Positions 13,151-24,379 of a stretch of 64,000 nt of DNA are shown here, piece after piece. Numbering within the stretch: the first letter of the stretch is position 1; the number at the start of each line of letters is the position of its first letter. The notes under the pieces are model-generated. The model had not been told where the DNA came from, made no database searches, and worked only from the letters and a program-made list of their open reading frames with translations. The translations under genes and the position numbers were made by a program. The DNA comes from Pterois miles. Its lineage: Eukaryota; Chordata; Actinopteri; Perciformes; Scorpaenidae. The stretch spans positions 22,436,001 to 22,500,000 of the forward strand of contig CAMQGK010000637.1 in assembly GCA_947000775.1 (NCBI GenBank). The letters run 5' to 3'.

Positions 13151-14155
13151 CAGGAGAGTTACTGTAGCAGCCACGATGCTGCGTTCACTGTCTCCAGTCC
13201 ACCATCAGGAGAGTTACTGTAGAAGCCACGATGCTGCATTCACTGTCTCCAGTCCACCATCAGGAGAGTTACTGTAGCAGCCACGATGCTGCGTTCACTG
13301 TCTCCAGTCCACCATCAGGAGAGTTACTGTAGCAGCCACGATGCTGCGTTCACTGTCTCCAGTCCACCATCAGGAGAGTTACTGTAGCAGCCACGATGCT
13401 GCATTCTCTGTCTCCAGTCCACCATCAGGAGAGTTACTGTAGCAGCCACGATGCTGCATTCACTGTCTCCAGTCCACCATCAGGAGAGTTACTGTAGCAG
13501 CCACGATGCTGCATTCTCTGTCTCCAGTCCACCATCAGGAGAGTTACTGTAGAAGCCACGATGCTGCATTCACTGTCTCCAGTCCACCATCAGGAGAGTT
13601 ACTGTAGCAGCCACGATGCTGCATTCTCTGTCTCCAGTCCACCATCAGGAGAGTTACTGTAGCAGCCACGATGCTGCGTTCACTGTCTCCAGTCCACCAT
13701 CAGGAGAGTTACTGTAGAAGCCACGATGCTGCGTTCACTGTCTCCAGTCCACCATCAGGAGAGTTACTGTAGCAGCCACGATGCTGCGTTCACTGTCTCC
13801 AGTCCACCATCAGGAGAGTTACTGTAGCAGCCACGATGCTGCGTTCACTGTCTCCAGTCCACCATCAGGAGAGTTACTGTAGCAGCCACGATGCTGCGTT
13901 CACTGTCTCCAGTCCACCATCAGGAGAGTTACTGTAGCAGCCACGATGCTGCGTTCACTGTCTCCAGTCCACCATCAGGAGAGTTACTGTAGCAGCCACG
14001 ATGCTGCGTTCACTGTCTCCAGTCCACCATCAGGAGAGTTACTGTAGCAGCCACGATGCTGCATTCACTGTCTCCAGTCCACCATCAGGAGAGTTACTGT
14101 AGCAGCCACGATGCTGCGTTCACTGTCTCCAGTTCACCATCAGGAGAGTTACTGT
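13151..14155. repeat. 55-bp minisatellite, about 18.3 copies
   Basis: Head-to-tail array with a strict 55-bp period (for example accatcagga at 13201, 13256 and 13311). Units differ mainly at three places: gcagcc/gaagcc, gcgttc/gcattc and ttcactg/ttctctg. Each unit includes gcagccacgatgctgc, which can form a 5-bp stem with a 6-base loop. A single diverged unit lies at 20449-20502 inside a dispersed element, and the sequence just after the array is the continuation of that element. Confidence 0.97.
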
Positions 14156-14407
14156 GGGTTTGTTGGTGGCGTTATAGCTGTGAACGTAGCTGTAACAGAC
14201 AGGTTATTTGTCGGTGAATAAATGCTACGAGGCTACAAGCTACAACTCCTCAGCTGGAAGTCCTGAGCCAACTTCCTGTATTTGTGCCAGCTCTCTCTTA
14301 AGGTGGACCAGCTTTTCTCCTTAGTAATGAGCTGCTGCCCTTTAACCAATAGCGTGAATCGGTTAAAATGCTTAATGTTGGTTAAACGATTAATTATTAA
14401 CATCCCT
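14156..14407 (+). mobile_element. Right part of the dispersed element that hosts the minisatellite
   Basis: Matches 20680-20968: gtttgttggtggcgttatag against gtttattggtggcgatatag, then gtgaacgtagctgta, gaataaatgctac and cagcttttctcctta. It ends ttaattattaacatccct, whose reverse complement (agggatgttaat) mirrors the left end agggatgctaat of the copy at 20309. The left half of this copy is not recognisable. Confidence 0.75.
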
Positions 14408-15121
14408 GATGTCACCAGCTCTGAGCGTAGCATATGTACTCGGCTGCCTTTACATTACAGTCAGTACAGATTACATGTCGTACAAATGACAAAACAAAAG
14501 CAAGAACGCCGTTCTTATTGCACACCCGATGACTTGAGAGTTTCCTCGTCGTTCATACCCAGTTAATGTGACCAGGCTGGTATGAGTATGTTTGTGTTGG
14601 TTCTCAATCCCACTTATGGCATCCGTATCAGTGTGTGTGTGTGTTACCACATGCAGTACTGTATTTGTTTACAGGGGTCAGGCAAGGGACAAATCTGCCT
14701 TCTGTCAAGTTTATACACCGCTGAAATTAAATTGATAAACACAGAGAGAGAAAGAGAAATGAGACTCTTTTTTTGCCTGTGAGATAGAAATATTAAATAT
14801 TAAATCCTCAAAAAAATATATTCAATTCGTTGAACCAAATTTTATGCAAACATGGGTCATTTATTTATAGAAATCATCTCTGTGGATCTGAGATTCTCTT
14901 CCTTTTTTGCCTTTTTCCTCACCGCCATCAAGAAAAGAGTTATTACCGTTGCTCTAGAGCCCTATTTCAAATATCCACCCTAACCCAAAAGGGAAGAGAA
15001 AAAAAATCTATAGCACTGATCGATTGGCTGCCATTTTCTTCCTCTCCCTCCTCCGCAAGCCTCCCAGTGTATGTACAGTATCTGTGTGTGAGAGAGGAGT
15101 CAGAGAGGAGCAGGATGAATC

Positions 15122-15123
<2 letters not shown>

Positions 15124-15166
<43 letters not shown>
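15124..15166. repeat. (CA)n microsatellite
   Basis: Pure CA tract of about 43 bp. Confidence 0.97.
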
Positions 15167-15168
<2 letters not shown>

Positions 15169-15274
15169 CAGGGCTCTAAATCACACTCATCTGTTTGTGT
15201 TGACATGTACAAGTTGTGGTATTAGAGAAGAGGACAGCAGAGGAATCACTTAGATCCTCGGATTTACACACACG

Positions 15275-15319
15275 TATATATATATATATACTGTATATCT
15301 ATATATATATCTATATATT
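15275..15319. repeat. (TA)n-rich tract
   Basis: Alternating TA with ctgtatat and atctatat interruptions. Confidence 0.9.
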
Positions 15320-16079
15320 GTGTAGTGCACATTGTAAAGCCAGTGATAGAGCTGATAGATGGAGGGAGGGGTGGTGATGACATGAGAGGGTGGAGTGATG
15401 AGCAGATGTCAGCGGAGGAAGGAGTGATGAAGATAATGGACGAAAGAAAACGGCGATGCAAGTAGTAGAGGATAGAGACAGACTCGTGTGGATTAAGGGA
15501 TTGATAAAGGAATGAGAATATTAATTAATTGCCTTGACACCTGAGAGACCATTGTAAGGTCTTGTGTAACCAGCACATCACAAGTGACACAAATAAACCA
15601 GCAAACAACAAGCTTCCAACTTCATTTTATGGATGTATTATTGGAATTGGATACCGGACCCCAAGATGGCGCCTATTTATTCTGATTAGAGTTGTTCACC
15701 TGGTTCATACGGCTAAAGTGTTTTCTAGCTATCGGGTTTACTTCTGGGTTATGCGGAGTTGTGTCTCCGCCGCTCAGTCTATAGACTTTACATTGTGATG
15801 ACATAGATGTTTAAATCGCTTTTGTCAGCTGAAGGACAGCTTCGCAAATATGAAACCTCCATGGATCAAAAATTCAGATTAGAAAGAGTCATAATCAATC
15901 TGTATCAGTCTCTTTTATACCGGTGGTCTGTGGGGAAAATTCTATTTGAGCCACAGGGGGATTTTTTTGCTGCAATACCGTGTAGCCACTGAAAAAAAAA
16001 AAAATGATGCAGGGCTTATTATAGGTCCATGAATTTAATAGACTGATGGTTAATCCAATACCTTTTGTCTGATCGATAG

Positions 16080-16235
16080 TGGGTCCTCTGATTGGTCGAT
16101 ACTGTGGGACCAGGGTGCCACCTGAGATCCAATCATCTACTGGGATTCTCTCTCTGTCCTTCCACACGGACATGGCTGTGGCTAAAGATGGCTTCTCGGC
16201 TCGATACAACATGACGCATAAGGAAGTCAGTGAGA
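16080..16235 (+). CDS. nrp2: Neuropilin-2 exon: second part of CUB domain a2
   Basis: Two bases, 51 codons and one base. The split codon gives Val, then GPLIGRYCGTR, followed by SSTGILSLSFHTD and MAVAKDGFSARYN. These are the end of CUB a2: the fourth Cys (RYCG), the Asp of HTD at the third calcium ligand position, and the GFSARY closing strand. RYNMTHKE contains an Asn-Met-Thr sequon; human NRP2 has YYLVH there as I recall it, so this glycosylation site may be lineage-specific. Acceptor gatcgatag, donor gtaagt. The next intron is only 89 bp (16236-16324). Confidence 0.97.
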
Positions 16236-16324
16236 GTAAGTTTAATTTAGTTCTCTTTTCATTATTAGATAAAATAAATGCTAGAATACTGGTGTAAATC
16301 TCTTCCTCTCTTATTGTCCTGTAG

Positions 16325-16494
16325 CGTTCCACTGTAGTAATGCGTTCGGTCTGGAATCAGGAAAGATCACAGATGACCAGATCACGGCCTCGTCAAGTTT
16401 CTACGATGACCACTGGCTGCCGAGGCAGGCCCGACTCAATTACCATGACAACGGATGGACGCCCAATGAAGACAGCAACAGGGAGTACATACAG
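16325..16494 (+). CDS. nrp2: Neuropilin-2 exon: first part of b1 (F5/8 type C) domain
   Basis: Two bases then 56 codons, ending on a codon border. FHCSNAFGLESGKITDDQI opens the discoidin fold with the first b1 Cys. Then come ITASSSFYDDHW, RLNYHDNGWTPNEDS and NREYIQ. Trp (NRP1 Trp301) and the Thr and Asp of WTPNED (NRP1 Thr316 and Asp320) of the C-terminal-arginine pocket are present. The first-loop Tyr (NRP1 Tyr297) is shifted: this protein has Phe-Tyr where human NRP2 has Tyr-Ser. Acceptor attgtcctgtag, donor gtacga. Confidence 0.97.
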
Positions 16495-19400
16495 GTACGA
16501 GTCTAGGAACCTGGAGCTGTGGTGCAAACAAATTAGGATTCTCAAACCTTCATTCAAAATAGATGGTCTTCTGGGTCCATAAAGGGTGCCATGGCCTCAT
16601 CAGTGACACTTGCAATCACTCACATACACTCTGGTCACACAAATGCTTAACTGAAACTGAGCAGTACACTAAATTAAGAACAGATGTACATGTAAGAAGT
16701 AAAATCTTCATCTCTGTTAAACAAGCTCACGTCACACCTCCTGCTCAAAAGGTGAGGTAAACCCCTCCCATAAAAATTGTGGTTACATACGGGAAATTTT
16801 GCAGCAAAGACATGTTAAAGTTAGTGTGAAGAACTTTTAACTGGTTATGAAACGGTCTCAGTTTAATACTGATGCCTCAATATGACCTACATGAATAAAC
16901 AAGACCATCAGCAAGAAGACTGGCTGTTTCTATTGAGTTTTTCTTAATGTCTGTCATTGGTGCCAGTGGATCAGATTCTGTGCAAAATCAGACAAAATCA
17001 TGCAGGTTCATCAGAAATTTCTTCAGCTCTGGCAGCGACCAGCCCAGCCACAGCAGCGGCTCATCCTCTGGCTAGCAACAGATCTTTGCCTCGCTCCTCC
17101 GCCGGTCCCCACTTGGAGCCAACACCCGTCACCTCACTGCCGGAGGCCCAGGCCATATTGCTGGGTCTGCTTGAGGGAAGGGAGGCACGGGAGAACCAAA
17201 ACCAGGACTGTGTGTGGAAGACCCTGCTAAAATCAGAGCTTTTCTACAGGGACTCTGGCACTACCAAAATCAACAAAGTTGACTCAAAGTTCCTCATAGT
17301 AGCTTTAATTAAATATAATGATCACATTCACTATTAACACCGTAAGGAAACATTTTAGTAGTGTGTAAAACTTATTTCGAGTACAGATTGGGTACACATA
17401 GTACATCTAATTTTTCTTAAAGTTTTGAGGAGGTCTTTTTTCATCAGGATGTGGCACAAATCCAAGATCCCAACCAGAATCTTATTCCAGAAAAAGTTTA
17501 CTCTGTTCAAACTAAAAACAGATTGCACTCTTATTTTAATAGCATCTTTTTTCTTGCGTTGACATGTCACACATAATAACTCCACCACAGCTCTATTTGT
17601 GTCAGCGTATGTGAGTGTGTGGGAGGGAGGGAGAGAGCGAGCGAGTGAGTGGGAGGTGTAGTGATATCAAGGTTTAGCAGCTAGATGCCTGGGTAAGGCA
17701 TTGTTTCCCATATTTTATCACAGTGCCAACTTCCTGCCATCCCTGTGCCAGGCGTGAGTTATGAGGCTGTCTGGGTGAGAGGGGAAAGGGAGTGTGAGGT
17801 TTACTCACCCCTCAGACAGAAATGAATTCAAACCAGCCTGCGAGGCGCTCTTCTCTGAGACGCCTCCTATAAACAACAGATAATCTTGTTGGGTGTCACC
17901 TTCCTGCGGCCTTGCAAAGACTGCCTGCAGGTTTTGCTTTACTCATTGTCGGAAAGCTTTTTTTAAATAGGCGGAATCTCAGGCTTGATTTCCCTTCATT
18001 GAAGTACCAGTTTGAGCCCTTCCTGTACGCATTCTTCTCTATTTCCTAGAAAATTAAGAGCATGTTTTGAGAGCCAGAAATTCTCATCATCGCCTAAATT
18101 GTTTCTCATAGTTTGCCAGCTGGTCAGGATGCCAGCTCCTTGACTCAGTTTTCCTCACCAAAATCAAGAAGCTCACAAGAGTTAGTGTTTCCTTTGCGCA
18201 CATTTTGCATGTGGAAAACGTGAGGTGTACCACACTGCCTATTTGTTGCCCAATCAGAGAGTTCGCTGTGTCTTTTTGTTCTCTATGTTTCCAGGCAACC
18301 ACCAAATGAGTGCTAACATTACCCTATTACAAACCGTGGGCTGTATGCGGCAACTAAATAGTTAATAGTACAGCTTAAATTGTTGAAAGCAGCTTACCTA
18401 AGATCTCAAGCACTAATTTGCCTCCTGCTGTTTTCTGTTCTGATCATGGTAAGTACGGCTGGTAAAGTCATATAGCTCTAGGTATCCAGCAAAAGTCACC
18501 ACAGTTTGAAAAAATGCTAATGACATTGGGCACCTTTCAGCTCTGAGTTGAATTCGCTTCTTCTCGAGGCATTCATGGCGCCGCTGTACAAACGTGACGT
18601 GCACAAAGCGGATAAACGCAAGGTGCTCAGCAATGCGGTGTGCAAAACATTTCACTCTCACTGAGAACAATTGCAAAAACAGTGCCCCAGGCTTTATTAG
18701 ATCAGACAACCCAACACGTGCTGCTTGATCTTGATCATGTTCACAGTTAACATGTTAACAGTAAAGGAGCCGGTGAGGTATCAGTGTACTGTTGTCTGTT
18801 ACAGTGAATCTCAGATATGGAAGAGACGTGGTAGTTGTGATTGTCAGAGCTCTACTGAGGACAAACTCTGGGCCAGCAAACACAGGAAAGGACTGTGGCC
18901 AAGAGGCAGCGTGAGGCCAAGGTCCCATCAGTCTCACAATTCCTTCCTGTTTCACCTCAACTGCAGCTGACAGCTCACTCCGTCCGGCCCACTCTCAAAA
19001 TTAGCTGACATTAAAGAATTTGCTCGATGTGAATCGCTTGAACGACTTTCCATATTTTATTCATGAAATTCCTTTTTTTCTGACATTCAGATTGTGCATA
19101 CTGTATAATCTCCTCAGCCCATAAAAAGGACCTGGTTCTGATTTATTGTTCGTGACACATCCGCAGAGAAATATCTGGAAATGAAGCCGCTACTTCTCTC
19201 GTGTTGTCTTTCTGTCTCTCTCTGGTCACCGGTGTTGTGGTCGAGGTCGCTGCGTTCCACAGAGGCTCTCAGCTGTTCCCCTGCGTTAACACCTAGAGCT
19301 AGGCCCCTGTGTGTGTGTGTGTGTGTGTACATGGGTGTACGTTTTCTGTATATGTGTGTGCAGCCTCCTGTCTTGACAAGCAGCTGTCATACATGCCAAC

Positions 19401-19784
19401 ATGCCTCTCCCTCTTGCATCTACTGTAGCACCCCGTGGTCTCTTATAAGGGAGTGTGCATGTCCATGCATGTCTGTGTGAGTGTGTGTTCGAGTGTGTGT
19501 TTGTTGATAGGTGTGCACATGCAGCTCAGGCATGTGTGTGTTGCCATGTTGGCTAAGGCACTTTGTAGCACGCTGTTGTTCTGTTATTGTGGCTCCATCC
19601 AAAATGACTTATTATGCACTAGTTATTCAACATGTGTACTTATGTTCAATGTACTTTTGTATAAATAGTAGTACATATCTTGAACTGTAGCTGTACCATG
19701 ACACCTCCTTAGATCCTGTTGGAGACATGTAACCATGGTAACCCATACTACATGTGACCAAACCAGGATTTGTGAGAATAATTG

Positions 19785-19832
19785 GGGCGGCTGTAACTCA
19801 GTGAGTAGAGTGGTCGTCCTTAAAACCTGCAG
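19785..19832 (+). repeat. tRNA-derived SINE head fragment
   Basis: ggggcggctgtaactcagtg followed by agtagagtggtcgtcc resembles the A-box head of teleost tRNA-derived SINEs. The rest of the SINE is missing. Confidence 0.6.
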
Positions 19833-20308
19833 TAGGCAGATTATTTTTGGTATCATTGAGCAAAATTTCCATGATAACCTTTCAGCATGCTGTAATTCAA
19901 GTGTTCTGAAAGAAAATTGGATGTCTGCACCTCCTCATGGCTCTGTTTTTAGGCTTTAAAAAAAATCTAGCCCATGACGGAAGACTGGCAGTTTCAGAGA
20001 GAGACAGAGCTCCTATTGGCTGTTCATTCAACGGAGGCAGCTGTCAGTCACTTACAAGCTCTGATCAAACAGTCAGACTAGGCAGCACTGATCAAATATG
20101 AATCAGTAAGCTGTTGTAATACCTATTTCTCTCCTCAACTGTTTTCAGAAACGTCTTGTAGTTACTGTTTAGCTGTTTAGCTGAGTGAGACACTGAACCC
20201 TAAGTTACTCCCCGGAAGCTTTACAGCAGCCCACTTCATTTAAATGCTTAGGATGGGTTAAATGTCAAATTTCATGTATACACCTGCATGTTTTTGACGA
20301 GTCGAAAT

Positions 20309-20968
20309 AGGGATGCTAATTTTGAAAAAAAAAAAAAAAAAATGTAACCGCTAACCGTCCTTCATTAACCTATTATTAACCGACAAGATTCGTGTGTCTC
20401 ATGTAGCCATGCACCAGCTGCAGTGTATCAGCACAACAGACAACTGAGTCTCCAGTTCCCCGTCCAGGAGTGTTAGCAGCCACGTCGCTGCATGTAGTGT
20501 CTTGGACATGCAGCCACTTTCCCAGTAAAAGTCTGCCACCACCACCAACACCGCATCATTAAGTTAAGTACGTTGTCAGCTGTGTGTCTGCCTGGCTTAA
20601 CGATACTCTGTCACCCGGCGTAACTTTAGCAAGTGTCCGACAGACTGCGTGTGTGTGTGGCGACAGTGAGTGCGGGTTTATTGGTGGCGATATAGCGTGT
20701 GAACGTAGCTGTAGCGGACAGTGTGTGTACACTTTATTTATGGGTGAATAAATGCTACCAGGCTACAACTTTTCCGCTCTGTGCTCCACTCAAGACCGGG
20801 GCCAAATTCCTGTTTCTGCAACTCCAGCTCAGACTCTCTTAAGATGGGCTTTTAAGATGGACTAGCTTTTCTCCTTAAACTGACAACTCCCCTGAGTTTT
20901 GTTAGCATTAATAGGTTAAGATACTTAATATCGGTTAATGGTTTAACGGTTAATTATTAACTTCTGTA
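20309..20968 (+). mobile_element. Dispersed non-autonomous element, unexpanded copy
   Basis: Starts agggatgctaattttg followed by poly-A. Ends with ggtttaacggttaattatta, so the ends are inverted (taatta/aacc words). Includes a single unit at 20449-20502 that corresponds to the 55-bp minisatellite (gcagccacgtcgctgc against gcagccacgatgctgc), and a right half matching 14156-14407. No transposase ORF. Confidence 0.75.
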
Positions 20969-21317
20969 ATTCTAATAAAGTTCAAGTTCATCTCATACTC
21001 ACAAGCATTATTGATGTAACAGAGCTGTCCGCCATGGTCTGTTATGAACATTGCCGCATTTCATTGTGGGCCATTTATGCCAGTGCCCTATCCAGTAATA
21101 TTTCACCAGAAATTGTATGCTATTCTTGTACGATTGGTTTCATTTTAAGGTTCTGGACACACTAAATAGCATGTTAGTATGTAATTTCAGATGCGACCGT
21201 TCCATGCTGGGCTGGTCCAGTGAGGTGTGGTGCAGATTGATGATGTGAGTTCTAGAGGCTCCGTTATTCTAACAACTCTGTGATTGATGAGCCGCTACTG
21301 GGAAAGCTCACTTAGCA

Positions 21318-21320
<3 letters not shown>

Positions 21321-21395
<75 letters not shown>
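21321..21395. repeat. (CT)n microsatellite
   Basis: CT tract of about 75 bp, continuing into a pyrimidine-rich stretch to about 21470. Confidence 0.97.
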
Positions 21396-21396
<1 letters not shown>

Positions 21397-21528
21397 TCTT
21401 CACCTCCCCCTCTTCTCTCTCTCTCTTACTCCTCACCCTTCCTCTTCTCATCTGTTCCTCTCCTCGGTTCCCCGGACCATCGATTACTTGTCTTGGTGGA
21501 TCTCTGTTAGCCTCTAAGCGTGCAGGCA

Positions 21529-21530
<2 letters not shown>

Positions 21531-21566
<36 letters not shown>

Positions 21567-21584
21567 GCGTGTGCGTGTGCGTGT
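21531..21584. repeat. (TG)n microsatellite with GCGTGT end
   Basis: Pure GT then four gtgtgc-type units. Confidence 0.96.
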
Positions 21585-22009
21585 TGGAAGTAATCTAAAA
21601 CACCTGTCTCTCTGACAGATAACAAACGCAGCATTTTACCTCCCCCGGTGTTTTGTACTTTACCCCAGTGGGATGCGCCTCACACACACTCACACACACC
21701 TACACACAACAAGTTGTGATTAATCTACAGGTTTCAGCAGCTCCAATGGAGGAGAATAAATGTTATAACCTACAGTGGAACCTTTCTCATCTTCTGCTCT
21801 TTATTTGTCTGCGGCCTTTCTTTGTAAAGCACAGGCTTGAATTTCCAGCCAACGTAGCAGCGAACATAATTCATGTAATCGGAGGGTTTAAAGATGTGAA
21901 ATGCTCACGTTGAACTGCTGCAGGTGAAACTACTCAGTGTACTGTATCCTCATACAACGGTTTGTATGATATCTTAAAGTTATTCATAAGTTTTTGTGTA
22001 TTTTCCTAC

Positions 22010-22255
22010 GAATGTCCAGCAACATGTGTCCACTCGTTACGTGCATAGAAGTTACATTACAAATAAATCAATGTTGACTTCCGGCTTCACACGGGACACA
22101 AACGCTGGTCTCCTGGGTGAAAGTCTGGTGTTTTTGGACACATCCATCCATCCCGACCTCCTCCCTATGCAGCGCTTCTAGCTCTTTTTGACTTTATGGC
22201 ATATATTGTGTATGAATTGCAGTGCATAACATTTCGTAGGTACAAACAGTGTATG
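22010..22255 (+). repeat. Interspersed repeat family R2 copy
   Basis: Contains gttgacttccggcttcacac, gctggtctcctgggtgaaag and ctcctccctatgcagc, the best-preserved form of this family in the window. Confidence 0.75.
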
Positions 22256-22705
22256 TGAACAGCCTAGACTACTGTAACCCTCAATAAAATCATGTTAGAC
22301 CCCAGATAAAAGTGCAAAATATGAAAGACTTCAGTAGCCGTGCTAAAATATATTCACTATAGAATATAATCTGTTTATATCACTTACAATTTTAGAGTCT
22401 ATGAAATTATCATTTTAGTTACTTTCGATAGTGATTCAGTGAGCTCCATTGTTTTGCCCGATCTCCTCATTTTGGGCACCATTGAGCAAATCAAATGAGT
22501 ATCTACTTGAGGGACCTTGAAATAAAGGAGTTTGAAGCCCGCATTCAGCACACAGTGCTGTCCATGTATAATGCAACACAGCTAGCAGCATGCTAGACAC
22601 GTAGCGTAGCATCCACAATCAGGATGGGGAGGTGATTATGGCTATTGTATGGGAGGAAATTAAAATGAGCCCTGGGTCATTACTATCGATCTGCCAGGAG
22701 AGAGG

Positions 22706-22776
<71 letters not shown>

Positions 22777-22797
22777 TGAGGAGGAGGAGGAGGAGGA
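22706..22797. repeat. Compound (CA)n(GA)n(AGG)n microsatellite
   Basis: Three different simple repeats follow one another without a gap. Confidence 0.97.
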
Positions 22798-23039
22798 AAG
22801 TGGAGCGGTGAAGGTGAGAGATGGATGCTGATAAGTTCAGGTGTATATTTGTGTGTTTGTGTCCATCTTTAATCAATTTAATGTTGTAGGAGTGTGAGCA
22901 TGAGAGGGTTGTGTCAAGTGGGTTTTTGGCTAGCATCAGAATTAGATTCAAATCAGGGAAGGTTAGAGAATTTCGTTCATTTTCAGTTTTCAGTTATGTA
23001 AGCTTACAAAGTAATAAAACAATAGCTGTTCTTCACTTG

Positions 23040-23115
23040 AGTTTTTATATTTCTGTCAACTTTCACTTTTACTCCACTACATTTCCTAAATAAAATGTGT
23101 ACTTTTACGCCGATA
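23040..23115. repeat. R4 repeat, first part (interrupted)
   Basis: cttttactccactacatttc and a cttttacgccgatac phrase match the R4 repeat at 4165-4370. The rest of the element appears to resume at 23955. Confidence 0.55.
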
Positions 23116-23954
23116 CATTTACCAGAAGAATCTTCGTTATTATTGCAAGCAAAGGTTTGGTGAATCAGTGGTCCTATTTTAAGAAAGTGCTCTCAAAGGT
23201 GTAGTTAAGTTTTGATTTCCGCTCAAGTCCAGGCAGGCTGCATATCAGATGCGACATGCTTCTGGATTTTGGTCTTTAATTAGTGTGTCACTGAGTGACG
23301 AAGTTACACGATTGGTCGGCTGAGTGTTGGAGTTTCCTCATTGGCAGGCGTGTCGGCGGTTCCATTCACCTGCGTGAGGGATCGCCTCGCTTCCCAGCGC
23401 TGAACACCTGATGGGCTGCCACTAGGCTGAGTGGACGAACACGTTCCCTCATGGCAAAGAGCATCAGTATACTTCTATGCTTGTGGTCTGCTGGCTGCTG
23501 CTCCCAGCTTTCAAACCAGAGCCAACATGGCGGCTCATTTGGACTCTTTCTTCTCTTATATCACGAAAATAGTTCATCGAGATGTCAAAATCATTTTAGG
23601 AGAGAAATAAACCATGTAGTTGCTAAATCTGTCTTTATGTTAGCTCAACAGTGGTTAGTTTAACATCAGATGCAGGACACCAGACGCCCCTGATTTGTGT
23701 AATGTAGCCAAGACCTCAACTTTATGTAGATGAGGAGCGGCCAACGTGACCTCCAGTCTCTGGAATCGTGCTGCCACGCTACCAGAATGCATTGCTGCAT
23801 TGGCTGCTTGTATACACAATGAATGTGAAGCGTGGAAAGGATTTAGGCTGTGGACGCATACCATTACTGGATTTAACATTGTGAACGCTATTTGTGTAAC
23901 AGTTTAGCCACAAATTCAGACTGACCGTACACGGTCCAGACATACTCGGTTTTG

Positions 23955-24115
23955 ACAGTCTTGTTCTTCAAGTAGGTATAAACTTATTTTTTTTAACAGC
24001 GTTTACTTGAACATTTGCTTTCAATCCTTCAGTACATTTACTATCAGAAAATTGCTTTTGATACTTAAGTACAGTAAATTTCAACCACTTTAAGACTTTT
24101 ACTCAAGTGTGGCTT
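23955..24115. repeat. R4 repeat, second part, ending about 110 bp before an exon
   Basis: gatacttaagtacagtaaat and gacttttactcaagtg belong to the same family as 4165-4370. The 840 bp between the two parts looks like an insertion whose class I cannot name. Confidence 0.55.
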
Positions 24116-24223
24116 TCAGGTACTTCATCCCCCACTGTCAGTTCTCAACTTGTTCTCTTCAATGTTTTATTCATGTCATTTTTTATTCTTTGGTTAAACT
24201 TCCTCTCTCCTCCCCGCCAACAG

Positions 24224-24379
24224 GTGGACCTCCACACGTTGAAGGTGCTCACAGGCATCGCCACCCAGGGCGCCATTTCAAAGGAAACTCAAAAGGCTTA
24301 CCATGTCACCACCTTCAAGCTGGAGGTCAGCACTAACGGAGAGGACTGGATGGTCTACAGGCATGGCAAGAATCATAAG
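24224..24379 (+). CDS. nrp2: Neuropilin-2 exon: middle of b1 domain
   Basis: Exactly 52 codons, phase 0 at both ends. VDLHTLKVLTGIATQGAISK then ETQKAYHV, FKLEVSTNGEDW and MVYRHGKNHK. AISKETQKAY carries the Ser, Thr and Tyr that line the arginine pocket (NRP1 Ser346, Thr349, Tyr353), all conserved. EDWMVYRHGKNHK is NRP2-type (NRP1 differs in this loop). Acceptor ccccgccaacag, donor gtaggc. The two neighbouring exons supply the rest of the discoidin barrel. Confidence 0.98.

Larger units (their letters stand above)
11104..16079 (+). other. nrp2: Intron, 4976 bp
   Basis: No gene seen. It contains purine-rich stretches (11390-11710, 12170-12540), a MITE-like sequence, a retroposon tail, the large 55-bp minisatellite, and CA and TA tracts. 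The remaining sequence at 14410-15100 and 15330-16079 shows nothing recognisable. Confidence 0.85.
16495..24223 (+). other. nrp2: Intron, 7729 bp
   Basis: No gene seen. It holds an unexpanded copy of the minisatellite-host element, CT and TG tracts, a GA/AGG tract, an R2 repeat, a SINE fragment and an R4 repeat split in two. The stretch 16560-19700 has no repeat that I recognise. An in-frame-looking Ser/Ala/Pro ORF near 16957-17337 has no splice logic or family resemblance. Confidence 0.85.

Noticed and set aside
13151..14155. CRISPR-like array (regular 55-bp period)
   Set aside because: Units are head-to-tail with no unique spacers, in a vertebrate intron; it is a minisatellite.
16957..17337. 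Ser/Ala/Pro-rich ORF after the first b1 exon
   Set aside because: No family resemblance, no matching splice sites in the phase-0 frame, and the next b1 exon at 24224 joins correctly without it.
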